Below are positions 16,495-25,849 of a DNA stretch of 64,000 nt, in pieces. The notes under the pieces are model-generated. The model saw only the letters and a program-made list of their open reading frames with translations, ran no database searches and had not been told where the DNA came from. Source of the DNA: a bacterium (GTDB lineage Bacteria > Sumerlaeota > Sumerlaeia > SLMS01 > JAHLLQ01); contig JAHLLQ010000001.1 in the NCBI GenBank assembly GCA_020444065.1, positions 1,199,721 through 1,263,720 on the forward strand. Direction: 5' to 3'. The position numbers were made by a program, and so were the translations under genes. Every line of letters starts with the position of its first letter. Within the stretch, counting starts at the first letter, position 1.

Positions 16495-18624
16495 TCACAT
16501 CCCCCGATACCAGAGGATACTGAGCACATGGAGCAACGTCAGCAGCCCCAACGCCACGGCCAGCGGGTAGTGAATAATGCGCCAGAATTTGAACACCGTT
16601 TGCGAGAACACGGACATGGTCATGCGCGTGTCCTTCGGCGGCGGATTCTTTCCGGCCTGAATGCGCTCGAGCGTGACTTGTTTCGAGATATCGCGCCAGA
16701 TCGTTGCGCCAACCAGGCCGCTGACAATCACGACAAGGAAGATCAGACTGTTCAGGAACGGAATGATCGGCACGAAATCGTAGATGTTACGATCGGCGTA
16801 TTGGTAAGTCACTTGGCCTTTAGATAGAAACCCGCCATCCTTGGTATAAAACCATTGGAAGAAGTTTCCGCTGTGGATCGTTACGAGAAAGAATGAAATC
16901 AGCGCGCAGAAGATGTGCGCGTACATCCAGACGCGGATTTGCCCGAAGACTGGAATCATTCGTCGGCGCGCCATTGCCACATAGGCAATGAAGAGAACCG
17001 CCATCGCGAAGAACGCCGTGCCCACGTCGCCGGTCAGCGACAGCCAACTATGGTGCCCCCAACTGCGCAGCAGGTTGTGAACGGCGATCGCCAGCACCGT
17101 CAGTGCTAGCCCCACCGCCGACATCAGGCCGATCTTTCTCCAGATGTGCCGGACACCGCGGTCGCCGATGTTCAGCAGCGACTCGGCCAGGAAGTCTGTC
17201 GGCGACTTGATGATTCCTTCGGCAAGTTCGAACGCCTCGATCATCTGGAACAGATCGTTGTAGTCCTTGAAGCGCTCCTCCGGCTGCTTCGCCATCATCT
17301 TCTGGAGAATCGCGCTGAACGTCGGGGGAATCTCCGACTTCCGATCGCTGGCGTTCGGAATGGGGGCCTCGATATGGAGTTGCGTCGTCTCGTAGGAGCT
17401 CTTGCCGCGGTAGGGCGGCTCGCCTGTGCAAAGGTGGTAGAAGGTCGCACCGAGCGAATACATGTCGGTCTTGAACGTCTGCGGCAGGCCGGCGGCCTGT
17501 TCCGGCGAGATGTACAGCGGCGTTCCGACAATCTCGTCGCTTTCGAAAGCGCCCGAATCGGAAATGATCGCCGCCAGGCCAAAGTCCACGAGCTTGAGAT
17601 CGCCCTGGTCGCTGATCAGGATATTCCCCGGCTTGATATCGCGGTGGATCACGCCGGCCTTCTTCGCCCGGTGCAGTCCGCGAAGACACTGCTTCATAAG
17701 ATTCGTGCAGACCTCGACGGGGACCGTTTCATCCTCGGAGATCAAGTCGCGCAGCGTGTGTCCCTCCACCTTCTCCATCGTGAAGTAGTGGAGTCCTTCC
17801 GCCTCTCCGACATCGTAGACTTGAACGATGTTCGCGTGCGTGAAGGAGGCGAGCGTGCGAGCCTCTTCGAAAAACTTGTTAATGTAATTCTCATGCTTCG
17901 CCATGTGGGTTGGCAGGACCTTCAGCGCCACGCGGCGATCCAGGGCGATCTGCGTCGCCTCGTAGACATCGCCCATGCCGCCGGAACCCAGTCGTCCTTC
18001 GATCCGATAGCCGCCGAGGTTTACGCCGACAAGGTCCAGGTTCTCCCCCGCCGCGGCGCGACGAATCCTGTCTCGATCCGCATCGGTCATCTGCCGCGCG
18101 CTGGAAACACGCTGGGCGGCCGCCGATCTCGATGCGCCCTGGGACACGTTTGAGGAAATGGGGGATTCTTCGGTCAGAGCCGGCTCAGCCGGAGGAGCCT
18201 CGCGCGGTGAAAGCTCGCTCGAGTCTGCCTTCCAGAGCTCCACGGAGGCCGAGCTTTGCTGATCCGGCTGCCCCTCGGCGGGGCTCTCCGGGACGGTTTC
18301 TTCGGCCAGAAGCCCCGCCTCGCCGGGATCAAGGAGCAGCGTCTCTTCACCTTCCTCGACGCGCACTGTTCTTTCCGGTTCGACCTGTACGGTTCGCTGC
18401 AGTTCCAGATCTTCGCCGATCTCGCCATCCAGGCTCTTGCGAAGAACGCGGAGCTGATCCTCGGAGATGTAGCCCTGCTCGACCAGAATCTGCCCGACAT
18501 CGTAATCGCTGTCGTGATGGAGGGCCTCGCGCGCCAGATCCACGAGCTGATCCTGTGTGATCAGCCCATGCGTGATGGCCGCCTGCAATAAGGCTTCATT
18601 TTCCGAACGGTCTGGCGTCGCCAT
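16495..18624 (-). CDS. Ser/Thr protein kinase fused to a dihaem cytochrome b-like membrane domain
   Basis: A 709-residue fusion. Residues 1-65 hold a helical domain (GLITQDQLVDLA, then VGQILVEQGYISEDQL) like the N-terminal domain of type II secretion ATPases. An acidic linker follows, then a complete Hanks-type kinase at about 203-485 with GSGGMGDVYEA, VALK, HRDIKPGN, DFG and GTPLYISPEQ. The C-terminal 200 residues contain about four or five membrane helices. Two of them carry His pairs with exact 13-residue spacing: His570/His584 and His685/His699, the pattern of two b-haems between paired helices. The downstream coupled gene encodes a multihaem cytochrome c. A redox-controlled kinase is the natural inference. 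Start chosen at ATG 18624; the frame continues upstream. Confidence 0.85.
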   Translation of the reverse strand: MATPDRSENEALLQAAITHGLITQDQLVDLAREALHHDSDYDVGQILVEQGYISEDQLRVLRKSLDGEIGEDLELQRTVQVEPERTVRVEEGEETLLLDPGEAGLLAEETVPESPAEGQPDQQSSASVELWKADSSELSPREAPPAEPALTEESPISSNVSQGASRSAAAQRVSSARQMTDADRDRIRRAAAGENLDLVGVNLGGYRIEGRLGSGGMGDVYEATQIALDRRVALKVLPTHMAKHENYINKFFEEARTLASFTHANIVQVYDVGEAEGLHYFTMEKVEGHTLRDLISEDETVPVEVCTNLMKQCLRGLHRAKKAGVIHRDIKPGNILISDQGDLKLVDFGLAAIISDSGAFESDEIVGTPLYISPEQAAGLPQTFKTDMYSLGATFYHLCTGEPPYRGKSSYETTQLHIEAPIPNASDRKSEIPPTFSAILQKMMAKQPEERFKDYNDLFQMIEAFELAEGIIKSPTDFLAESLLNIGDRGVRHIWRKIGLMSAVGLALTVLAIAVHNLLRSWGHHSWLSLTGDVGTAFFAMAVLFIAYVAMARRRMIPVFGQIRVWMYAHIFCALISFFLVTIHSGNFFQWFYTKDGGFLSKGQVTYQYADRNIYDFVPIIPFLNSLIFLVVIVSGLVGATIWRDISKQVTLERIQAGKNPPPKDTRMTMSVFSQTVFKFWRIIHYPLAVALGLLTLLHVLSILWYRGM

Positions 18625-19210
18625 GGCCTGGCCCAAGTCGTGAGTTCGCTGCTGACTAACGATTTCGACCACAGGAATCCCGGCAGGCCAAGTGAAAACC
18701 GGCGCGTCGCGGAACCGCGGTCTTTCGGCGCTGCGCCGTGGATTCGCGATGGCACAAAAGAGACACTCGTACAATTTTCTTCGCTGGCTACGCCAAAGGG
18801 AGGAAAATCAAGGGGTCGAGAACTTTTTTTTTGCATTCTCCAAACCGGCACAAATCACGCTCGGTCAGGTCGTCAGAGGGCAAAGGCACTACCTCTGAGC
18901 AGGGGGCACTCGAGCACTCCAGAATCCGGGGCTGGTTCTGGAGTGCCTTCTTTTTAGGCCCATAAAGGAATATGGTAGCCGATTTCAAAGGGCTGTCAAT
19001 TATTCCGACGTCAATCCCTCCGTGGATCCTCTGAATACTCCTCACGATCCTTCACACGGGCTCCTGCAGTCGCCGACTGCAAATGAATTCCTCACAGGAA
19101 ACCCATTTGGGTCCTGTTGCATTCACGCAACGGAACTCGGTTGCGCAACGCAACAAGGTGAAACAATCTACCCTCATGTTGTGGGACGAATTGAGGGGAA
19201 CGGACCTCCG
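18625..19210. other. Gene-free region with possible non-coding transcript
   Basis: No convincing protein gene lies here. It separates the minus-strand kinase operon from the plus-strand methyltransferase. It contains a ten-T run at about 18824-18833, a short hairpin (CAGAGG with CCTCTG, about 18874-18896), and a strong plus-strand terminator at 18914-18955 that terminates no recognised gene. TACAAT at 18770-18775 is a possible -10 element. A small RNA ending at the terminator is possible. Confidence 0.35.
18914..18955 (+). terminator. Intrinsic terminator without an obvious upstream gene
   Basis: An 11-base perfect stem (GCACTCCAGAA with TTCTGGAGTGC, loop of 11) is followed by CTTCTTTTT. It is a textbook rho-independent terminator for plus-strand transcription. 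Confidence 0.8.
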
Positions 19211-19984
19211 ATGCTTTGTGGGTATTGCCAATCTGATCTGCCTGAATCTGATGGAAACTCGCCGGCCTATCAGCCCTGCCCTTGTTGCGGTTCATTGAAT
19301 ATGCGACCCCTGCCCGCAGTGGAGACCAACGACTATTTCGAAGGCCCGGAAGCGGTCGCGCGAATGGATGAGGCAGACTGCGCACGGCGGGATTTTCTTC
19401 GCGCTCGGCTCGAACGTTTGGGCGCGGCGAATGGTCTGCTCTTCGAGATTGGCTGCGGCACGGGTCGAGTCCTGGAGATGGCGCGCGAGACGGGCTGGCA
19501 GGTCGCGGGCATCGAACTTTCGGCGGCCCTGGCCGATCAAGCGCGCGCCTTGAATCCCGGCGCGAGCATCCCCGTCGGCGACGTGCTCGAAGTCGAGGAT
19601 CTCCCTTGGGGAGAGTGCGCCGCGGTCGTCGGTCTCGACGTGATCGAGCACGTCCTGGATCCGGTCGCGATGCTCCAGCGAGTGGCGCGTCTCCTCCAGC
19701 CCGGCGGCGCCGTCCTTCTCCATACGCCGAACGCTCGGTCCATCCGGGCGCGCCTCCATCGGGAGCACTGGAACATGCGGATTCCGGAGTACCACTTCCA
19801 CCTGGCGACGCCGGCCGGGATCGAGGCGGCTCTTGAGAAGGCAGGACTGCGCCTGGAAGCCCTCTCCACGACCAGTGGCACGGGAAAAACCGACGGTTTC
19901 AGACGGCTTGCCGAAGCGGGCAAAGGCGCCCTGCTCCGGCCTCTGCGGCTGGGCAATGCGCTGGAGGTCCTTGCTCGTAAGTAA
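19211..19984 (+). CDS. Class I SAM-dependent methyltransferase with N-terminal zinc-ribbon-like segment
   Basis: A protein of about 257 residues. The N terminus has two CxxC pairs (CGYC, CPCC) as in many methyltransferases that modify sugars or polyketides. The SAM-binding motif FEIGCGTGRVLEMA lies near residue 80, followed by acidic IELS, a VVGLDVIEHVLDPV motif and LLQPGGAVLLHTPN. It belongs to the Methyltransf_23 type. The frame is open from 19022, but the extra residues look non-coding; ATG 19211 has GAGGGG twelve bases ahead. It lies just upstream of the sugar-epimerase/glycosyltransferase gene, so a glycan-methylating role is plausible. Confidence 0.75.
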   Translation: MLCGYCQSDLPESDGNSPAYQPCPCCGSLNMRPLPAVETNDYFEGPEAVARMDEADCARRDFLRARLERLGAANGLLFEIGCGTGRVLEMARETGWQVAGIELSAALADQARALNPGASIPVGDVLEVEDLPWGECAAVVGLDVIEHVLDPVAMLQRVARLLQPGGAVLLHTPNARSIRARLHREHWNMRIPEYHFHLATPAGIEAALEKAGLRLEALSTTSGTGKTDGFRRLAEAGKGALLRPLRLGNALEVLARK

Positions 19985-20094
19985 CCCGACCCCAACCGCT
20001 CGCCGGTCTTCATCTATGGTTGTGTCCCGGGCCTGACCCACCCATGATTCTATGGTTTGAAAATGATGCTCCGCGTACCGAGGTCTGAGACTCG

Positions 20095-23000
20095 ATGGCT
20101 CTTCTTGATTCCCGTGTATTCCGCCGCTCGTTGCTCTTCGCGATCGATCTGATTCTATTGGCCTTAGCCTGGATACTCTCCTACTCGCTGCGGTTCGAGT
20201 TCTCGATCCCCAGCCTGCCGGAAGATCCATACGCCGGCCAGATGCTGGTGATGATCCCGTGGGTCGTCGGCCTGCAGCTCGTTTTATTCGCGGTCTTCCA
20301 TCTCTACCGAGGCATCGTCAAGTACGTCAGCACCGCCGAATTGCGTACGATCATCATCGCCACTGTAATCAATGTGGGCGTCTGGTCGGCCTTCAATATG
20401 TGGGTTCAGCATCGGGAGCAGTTTCTCCAGATGCCGCTTACGATGGATGCCAGCACGGTGCTGCGCATTCCCTACGGAATCCTGGGCATCTATTTCTTCA
20501 TCTCGATTATCTTCGTGGGCGGGCTGAGATTCTTGCGACGCATCTGGGTCGAGAGCATAGGCGGCCATTTCGACGAGGACGCCCCGGCTACACTGATCGT
20601 CGGTGCAGGCGATCTCGCCGAGAATGCTCTTCGCGACATCATGCGTTCAGAAGCCTCACCCTATCGGCCGGTATGCGCAGTCACGACCACCTCGCCGCGA
20701 GTCGGCTCATCGATTCAGGGCGTGAAAGTCGTCGGCACCGTCGATCGAATTCCCGAAGTGCTGGATCACTACGAAATCAAGGCGGTGCTGATCGCGCTCG
20801 AAGAAGACGATCCGAAGGTTCTCCGCAAGGTCGTCCAGGAATGTCAGGACGCCCAGGTGGCGTTCCATATCATCCCGACGATGCGCGACATCACGAGCGG
20901 CAAGGTCGATGTGAGCCCCGTGCGGCGCGTCGGCATCGAGGATTTGCTCGGCCGCGAACCGGTGAATCTGACGCTGGCCGAGGATCGCAACTACCTGCGC
21001 GGCGAAACGGTTCTGATCACCGGCGCCGGTGGTTCGATCGGGTCGGAACTCTCACGCCAGGTCGCGTGGGCACGCCCGAAGGCAATGCTCCTGCTCGGCA
21101 AGGGCGAGAACTCCATTTACGATATTCACTCGGAGCTTGCCCCCAAGCATCCCGAGATCGAATTCCACGCGCTTGTTGCCGATGTGCGCGATCAGGCCGC
21201 GATGACAGGTATTTTCGAACTGCACCGCCCGACGATCGTCTTCCACGCGGCGGCGCACAAGCATGTGCCGCTGATGGAGGTACAGCCGGGCGAAGCGGTG
21301 AAGAACAATATTCTCGGCACGGCCACGGTGGCGTTCCTCGCGCACCTGGTGAACACGAAGAAGTTCGTGCTGATCTCGACCGACAAGGCCGTTCGCCCGA
21401 CGAGCGTCATGGGGGCGACAAAGCGCATCGCGGAGACGATTGTGTTCAGCCTCGGCGAACGTTCGCGAACGACTTTTCAGGCGGTTCGATTCGGAAACGT
21501 GCTGGGCAGTCGAGGATCGGTAATCCCGCTGTTCCAGCGGCAGATTGAAGCCGGCGGACCAGTGACGGTCACGCATCCGGAAGTCACGCGCTTCTTCATG
21601 ACAATCCCGGAGGCGGTGAGTCTGCTGCTGCAGGCCGGATCGAAGTCGGAGTCGCGCTCGCTTTTCCTGCTCGACATGGGCGAGCCCGTGAAGATCGCGG
21701 ATCTTGCGCGCAACATGATCACGCTCTCCGGCCTGAAGCCCGGCGCGGACATCGAAATCAAGTACACCGGCCTGCGCCCCGGCGAGAAGTTGCGCGAAGA
21801 CTTGCTGACCAAGGAAGAAGGCGCCCAGGCGACCGACATCGGCAAAGTGTGGGCAACAAAGCCCAAGTTCATCCCCACGTGGAAGGAAGTCCAAGGGCTT
21901 GTGACCGAATTCCGCGATATGGCCGATGCCATGGACGATCGCGGCATTGTGGAACTGCTCCGTGACACCGTTCCGGATTTCCATCCGACGACGCTGCCGG
22001 ACCTCACTGATCGCGAGGCGCTGCTACGCTTGAAGGACCGGGCGATGCAGGAGCTCGAGGGTCTCGCAACGAATATGCGATCAGAGCTTGGCCTTGAGGG
22101 CGTTGAAGTCGAAGAGCCCGCGGTAGATGAAGTGGCGCCCGACCAGGACGACGAGCCCGAGACCTTCGATGGGCCCGAGATTCCGGAGGAGGTTCCGGAA
22201 ACGCCGGACATGTTCCCCGAGGGCGAAGACACAGCCCCACCGACTCGGCCGGGTGTTGTGGCGCGCCACCAGTCGGAGCTTCTGGATCGTGACGAGGAAG
22301 TCGAAGATCGCACCGTCCCGGCTGATGATATCGAAACACTGGAATCGGATGCAGCCCCAGACACGAAGACCGAGAGCGCCCCGGACGTGGACGAGGACGA
22401 CGATAAGCTGGGATACGAGAGCCTTCGGACTCCCCCGCCACTGACGGCGGATACATTGGCGGATCTGGAAGGCGCCAACGCAGAAGACATCAATCCGAAG
22501 ACGGTCGAGATCGAGAAGCCGAACTTCGATGAAGAGCCCGAATCGGACGAGATGGTCGATGAGTTGATCGCTCCCGTTCCGGATGTTCGCTCGGATGGCG
22601 AAGGACTCGAACATCCGGCTGCGAATGACGATCGGGAATTGACCGATTCGGATGTGATGCGCACGCCTCCCCCCATCTCAGAGCAAGTCCTGGAGGAGAT
22701 GGGTGGCGAGCGCGGCGAAGAGTACAAGACGGAAGAGGTTTCATCACTCGATCTCGAGAAAGACCTCCTCGACGAAGACACCGCCCCGCCGCTCCCCGAT
22801 GAAGAACCGGAGCCCGAGGCAGATGCCCAGGAAGAGCTCTGGGAAGATGAGATAGAGGAAGAGCAGCCGGAGAGTCTCGTCCCAGAGGAAGTCCACGAAG
22901 AGGAAGTCCACGACGAAATCGTTGACGAAGAACCAACCCGAGAGGAACCGGATGCTGCAATCGAGCACGAATTTGACATGCCGCCGCTCGCCTACTTCCT

Positions 23001-24456
23001 CGCCGTCGAGGCGGGTCCCGGCCTGGCATCGACGTTGGCGCATTACCTGGATATTCTCGGCCCGGACGACATGCTGCTGCTTGCCGGCCCGGTTGCGCAG
23101 CACGATATCCCCCCCGACTATGCCGACCGCGTAACGCTCATCGGCGAAAGTGGTTCGCCCGGCGCGGCCGATTGGAACAACGCCATCGATAGTTGCCCGA
23201 TCGGAGCGATCTTTGTCGCGGCCTCTCCTGAGGCGCGCATCCTGCCCACACTGGCACCACGGCTCGCAGAGGCATTTTCCCGCGAAGAAGTGGCCGTCGC
23301 GTATGGCGACTACATCGAACGCGATGCCGAAGGGAACGAGTCACTGGTCGAACTGCAGGATCACGCCGGCTGTCCGCACGAACGATTCGATTTCGGACCG
23401 GTGATTGCCTATCGCGCGGGCATGGTTCAAGCCGTCGGAAAACTGGACGAGGAGTTGGAGTTCGCCTTCCAGTACGATCTGCACCTGCGCCTGATGCAGG
23501 AAGGTCTGTTCGTTCGGATGACCGAGCCCATCGCAGTCGTGCCGGCGGCCGCATCTGACCAGGTAACGGCGCTGCACTCGCCCGGGCGGGGTCCTCTTGG
23601 CGGGTTCTCATACGTTTTCTATCCGCCGGAGGTGGAAGCCGAAGTGACCCAGGTGTTCGAGAAGGCACTGCGCCAGATCGGAGCCTGGATCGATCAGCCG
23701 ACCCATCGCGTGCCCACGCCTGATGAGGAGCCCGAAGTCACCGCGTCGATCGTGGTTCCGGTCCTGAATCGTGAGGATACGATCGGCAACGCCATTCGGA
23801 GTGTGCTGGAAGGAACCTACCAGGACTTCGAGATCATCGTGGTCGACAACGGTTCGACCGATCAAACCTGCGATGCTGTTGCCGAGTTAATTGAAGAGGA
23901 CCATCGCGTGCGCCTGATAGATGGCATGGGCGATTCGATCGCCTCCGCGCTGAACGACGGAATCCGCGTCGCCCGCGGCCGATACATCTGCCAGTTGGAC
24001 AGCGATGACGAGTACGTCCCGGAGACCCTGGAACGCATGATCGAGCAGTTGGAATCCAACCCGAAGTGCGGCCTCGCGATCAGCTACTATCGCCTGATCG
24101 ATGAGGAGGGAAACGTCATTGAGGATGTTCCGCCGGTCACACACACGGGTTACTCGCGGAACCAGATCGTGCGACGTGACGGCGCCGGAGCAGTTCGCGT
24201 CTTCCCGAAGACGGTGCTCGAGGAAATGGGGCTGTACGACGAGGAGCACTACGGAAACTTCGGCGAGGACTATGATATGGTCCTGAAGGTTTCGGAGCGT
24301 TACGATGTAGATCGTGTCAGCGAGGTGCTGTATCATTATCGCCGCCATTCCGGGAACACGGACATGACGCGCGATCCAAAGACGAAGTATGTGAACAAGA
24401 ACCGGGCGCGCCAGATGGCTCTGCGCCGACGCATGAGGATGAACGAAGAGAGGTGA
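20095..24456 (+). CDS. FlaA1/CapD-type nucleotide-sugar dehydratase fused through an acidic linker to two GT2-like domains
   Basis: A single uninterrupted 1453-residue frame. Residues 1-140 hold four membrane helices and about 163-240 a first Rossmann domain (LIVGAGDLAENALRDI). Residues 300-620 are the catalytic SDR with TGAGGSIGSEL and STDKAVRPTSVMGATKR, where Met replaces the usual Tyr as in PglF/WbpM-like 4,6-dehydratases. Residues 665-962 form a very acidic, probably disordered linker. Residues 963-1200 are a degenerate GT2-like region (VAVAYGDYIERDAEGN, VGKLDEELEF). Residues 1214-1453 are a canonical GT2 domain (SIVVPVLNREDTIGNAI, QLDSDDEY, GEDYDM). It probably makes and transfers a modified UDP-sugar at the membrane. 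The stop is followed closely by an HlyD-type gene. Confidence 0.85.
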   Translation: MALLDSRVFRRSLLFAIDLILLALAWILSYSLRFEFSIPSLPEDPYAGQMLVMIPWVVGLQLVLFAVFHLYRGIVKYVSTAELRTIIIATVINVGVWSAFNMWVQHREQFLQMPLTMDASTVLRIPYGILGIYFFISIIFVGGLRFLRRIWVESIGGHFDEDAPATLIVGAGDLAENALRDIMRSEASPYRPVCAVTTTSPRVGSSIQGVKVVGTVDRIPEVLDHYEIKAVLIALEEDDPKVLRKVVQECQDAQVAFHIIPTMRDITSGKVDVSPVRRVGIEDLLGREPVNLTLAEDRNYLRGETVLITGAGGSIGSELSRQVAWARPKAMLLLGKGENSIYDIHSELAPKHPEIEFHALVADVRDQAAMTGIFELHRPTIVFHAAAHKHVPLMEVQPGEAVKNNILGTATVAFLAHLVNTKKFVLISTDKAVRPTSVMGATKRIAETIVFSLGERSRTTFQAVRFGNVLGSRGSVIPLFQRQIEAGGPVTVTHPEVTRFFMTIPEAVSLLLQAGSKSESRSLFLLDMGEPVKIADLARNMITLSGLKPGADIEIKYTGLRPGEKLREDLLTKEEGAQATDIGKVWATKPKFIPTWKEVQGLVTEFRDMADAMDDRGIVELLRDTVPDFHPTTLPDLTDREALLRLKDRAMQELEGLATNMRSELGLEGVEVEEPAVDEVAPDQDDEPETFDGPEIPEEVPETPDMFPEGEDTAPPTRPGVVARHQSELLDRDEEVEDRTVPADDIETLESDAAPDTKTESAPDVDEDDDKLGYESLRTPPPLTADTLADLEGANAEDINPKTVEIEKPNFDEEPESDEMVDELIAPVPDVRSDGEGLEHPAANDDRELTDSDVMRTPPPISEQVLEEMGGERGEEYKTEEVSSLDLEKDLLDEDTAPPLPDEEPEPEADAQEELWEDEIEEEQPESLVPEEVHEEEVHDEIVDEEPTREEPDAAIEHEFDMPPLAYFLAVEAGPGLASTLAHYLDILGPDDMLLLAGPVAQHDIPPDYADRVTLIGESGSPGAADWNNAIDSCPIGAIFVAASPEARILPTLAPRLAEAFSREEVAVAYGDYIERDAEGNESLVELQDHAGCPHERFDFGPVIAYRAGMVQAVGKLDEELEFAFQYDLHLRLMQEGLFVRMTEPIAVVPAAASDQVTALHSPGRGPLGGFSYVFYPPEVEAEVTQVFEKALRQIGAWIDQPTHRVPTPDEEPEVTASIVVPVLNREDTIGNAIRSVLEGTYQDFEIIVVDNGSTDQTCDAVAELIEEDHRVRLIDGMGDSIASALNDGIRVARGRYICQLDSDDEYVPETLERMIEQLESNPKCGLAISYYRLIDEEGNVIEDVPPVTHTGYSRNQIVRRDGAGAVRVFPKTVLEEMGLYDEEHYGNFGEDYDMVLKVSERYDVDRVSEVLYHYRRHSGNTDMTRDPKTKYVNKNRARQMALRRRMRMNEER

Positions 24457-24461
24457 ATGGG

Positions 24462-25787
24462 ATGAGGGGTGCGCGAATCCTTGCGGGATCGATAATCGCC
24501 GCGGCTCTGCTGTTGGGCAGTTGCAACGACACGAAGTCCACGAGCCTGCCTGCGGGCTCGACAATGACTGTGCGCGCCGGCGAGTACAGCGAGGCCATCG
24601 AAGAAATCGGCGTCGTTGAGTCAACCCGCGTGGTTCCGATCTTGATTCCATTCCGCGGACGCTTGATCGAGTTGATCGAGTCCGGCACTCCTGTACACAA
24701 AGGCGACGTTGTTGCGGTCATGGAGAATCAGGACGCCGCCGACGACGTCAAAGAACGACTGAATGACCTGAAGAACCTGAAATCCGAACTCGAAGCGACG
24801 ATCGAAAGCCTCAAGATTGAGTTGCGATCGAGTACTTTGGATCGCGACCTGGCCGAGTCGGAACTCGAGTACAATCGTCTGCGCTTGAAGGATGTAACCC
24901 AGCGACTCGGCGAAACAGAAGTTCTGCTGCAGAAAGCCGTCGTGCCGGAAGACGACTTGCGCGAAGCCCGCAGCAATGCGCAGAGCACCAAGCTCAGCAC
25001 ATGGAATCAGGATCTTGGCTTCCGCTCGGAGGTGACTTCGCAGGTCAGCGAGCAGTCCTCCAGCCAATCTCAGATCCGTCGCAAGGAACTGCAAAGCAAT
25101 CGCGCCCGCCGGGAACTTGATGAAGCCCAGGAACGGATCGACTCGGCACAGATCAAGGCGCCGATCACGGGGATGTTCCTGCGCACCAAGAACTGGAACT
25201 GGCAGAAGCACTCGATGGTGGAGGCCAAGGCGGGCGATTCGATGCGCCACGGCCAAGTCGTCGGCGAGATCCCCGATCTGGAATCGATGATTGTGCGCAC
25301 ACAGATCGCAGAGAATTACCTGACCCGCGTATCTGAAGGCCATCCCGTACAGTTGAGCTTCGATGCCCTGGATGGGAAGGTCGTCGAAGGCATTATCAAG
25401 AGAATCGGCAAGGTGGCCGTGGAGCGCGAAACCAGCGCGGGCGGCGCCATGATGCAGACCGAGGGCTACTCCGGCCAGAAGGTCTTCGAGGTCGAAGTCG
25501 GATTCCATGTCGAGGATCCCCGCCTACGCCCAAGCATGACGGCTCAGGTCCGCATCGTGCTTGATCGGCAGGAGGACGTGCTGACGATTCCGTTGGATTC
25601 GATCGTCAGGCGCGAAGGGCGTCCGACGGTCACGGTGATTGGGTCGAATGGGAAGCCGGAAATCCGCCCAGTCGAGCTGGGAACGAGCAACGGCAAGGAA
25701 GTCGTCGTCACTTCCGGCTTGCGGGCTGGGGAGACGATTGCCAAAAGCGGACTCGCCCTGGAAGCATCGCACGGACGCCGGTCGTAA
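24462..25787 (+). CDS. HlyD/RND-type periplasmic adaptor lipoprotein
   Basis: A 441-residue membrane-fusion protein. A lipoprotein signal with LLGSC (Cys about 21) is followed by the biotinyl-lipoyl-like segment (VVPILIPFRGRLIELIESGTPVHKGDVVAVM). A long coiled coil lies at about 90-215, then the second lipoyl half (AQIKAPITGMFLRTKNW) and the beta-barrel (VQLSFDALDGKVVEGII, MTAQVRIVLDRQEDVLTIP). ATG 24462 has AGAGAGGTG upstream; an in-frame GTG overlaps the previous stop. No inner-membrane permease or outer-membrane channel follows, so its transporter partner lies elsewhere or it works in polysaccharide export. Confidence 0.8.
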   Translation: MRGARILAGSIIAAALLLGSCNDTKSTSLPAGSTMTVRAGEYSEAIEEIGVVESTRVVPILIPFRGRLIELIESGTPVHKGDVVAVMENQDAADDVKERLNDLKNLKSELEATIESLKIELRSSTLDRDLAESELEYNRLRLKDVTQRLGETEVLLQKAVVPEDDLREARSNAQSTKLSTWNQDLGFRSEVTSQVSEQSSSQSQIRRKELQSNRARRELDEAQERIDSAQIKAPITGMFLRTKNWNWQKHSMVEAKAGDSMRHGQVVGEIPDLESMIVRTQIAENYLTRVSEGHPVQLSFDALDGKVVEGIIKRIGKVAVERETSAGGAMMQTEGYSGQKVFEVEVGFHVEDPRLRPSMTAQVRIVLDRQEDVLTIPLDSIVRREGRPTVTVIGSNGKPEIRPVELGTSNGKEVVVTSGLRAGETIAKSGLALEASHGRRS

Positions 25788-25849
25788 ATGCTGCAATCTG
25801 AGGCGAACGGCCCTTCGCCGGTCACAATAATAAAGAGGAACGACTTGAG

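Noticed and set aside
19022..19210. 63-codon N-terminal extension of the methyltransferase
   Set aside because: The extra residues have no methyltransferase-family character; the internal ATG gives a normal-length protein.
21477..22979. 500-codon serine-rich minus-strand frame
   Set aside because: It is the reverse of the acidic linker (GAG/GAC codons read as serine on the other strand) of the dehydratase-GT fusion.
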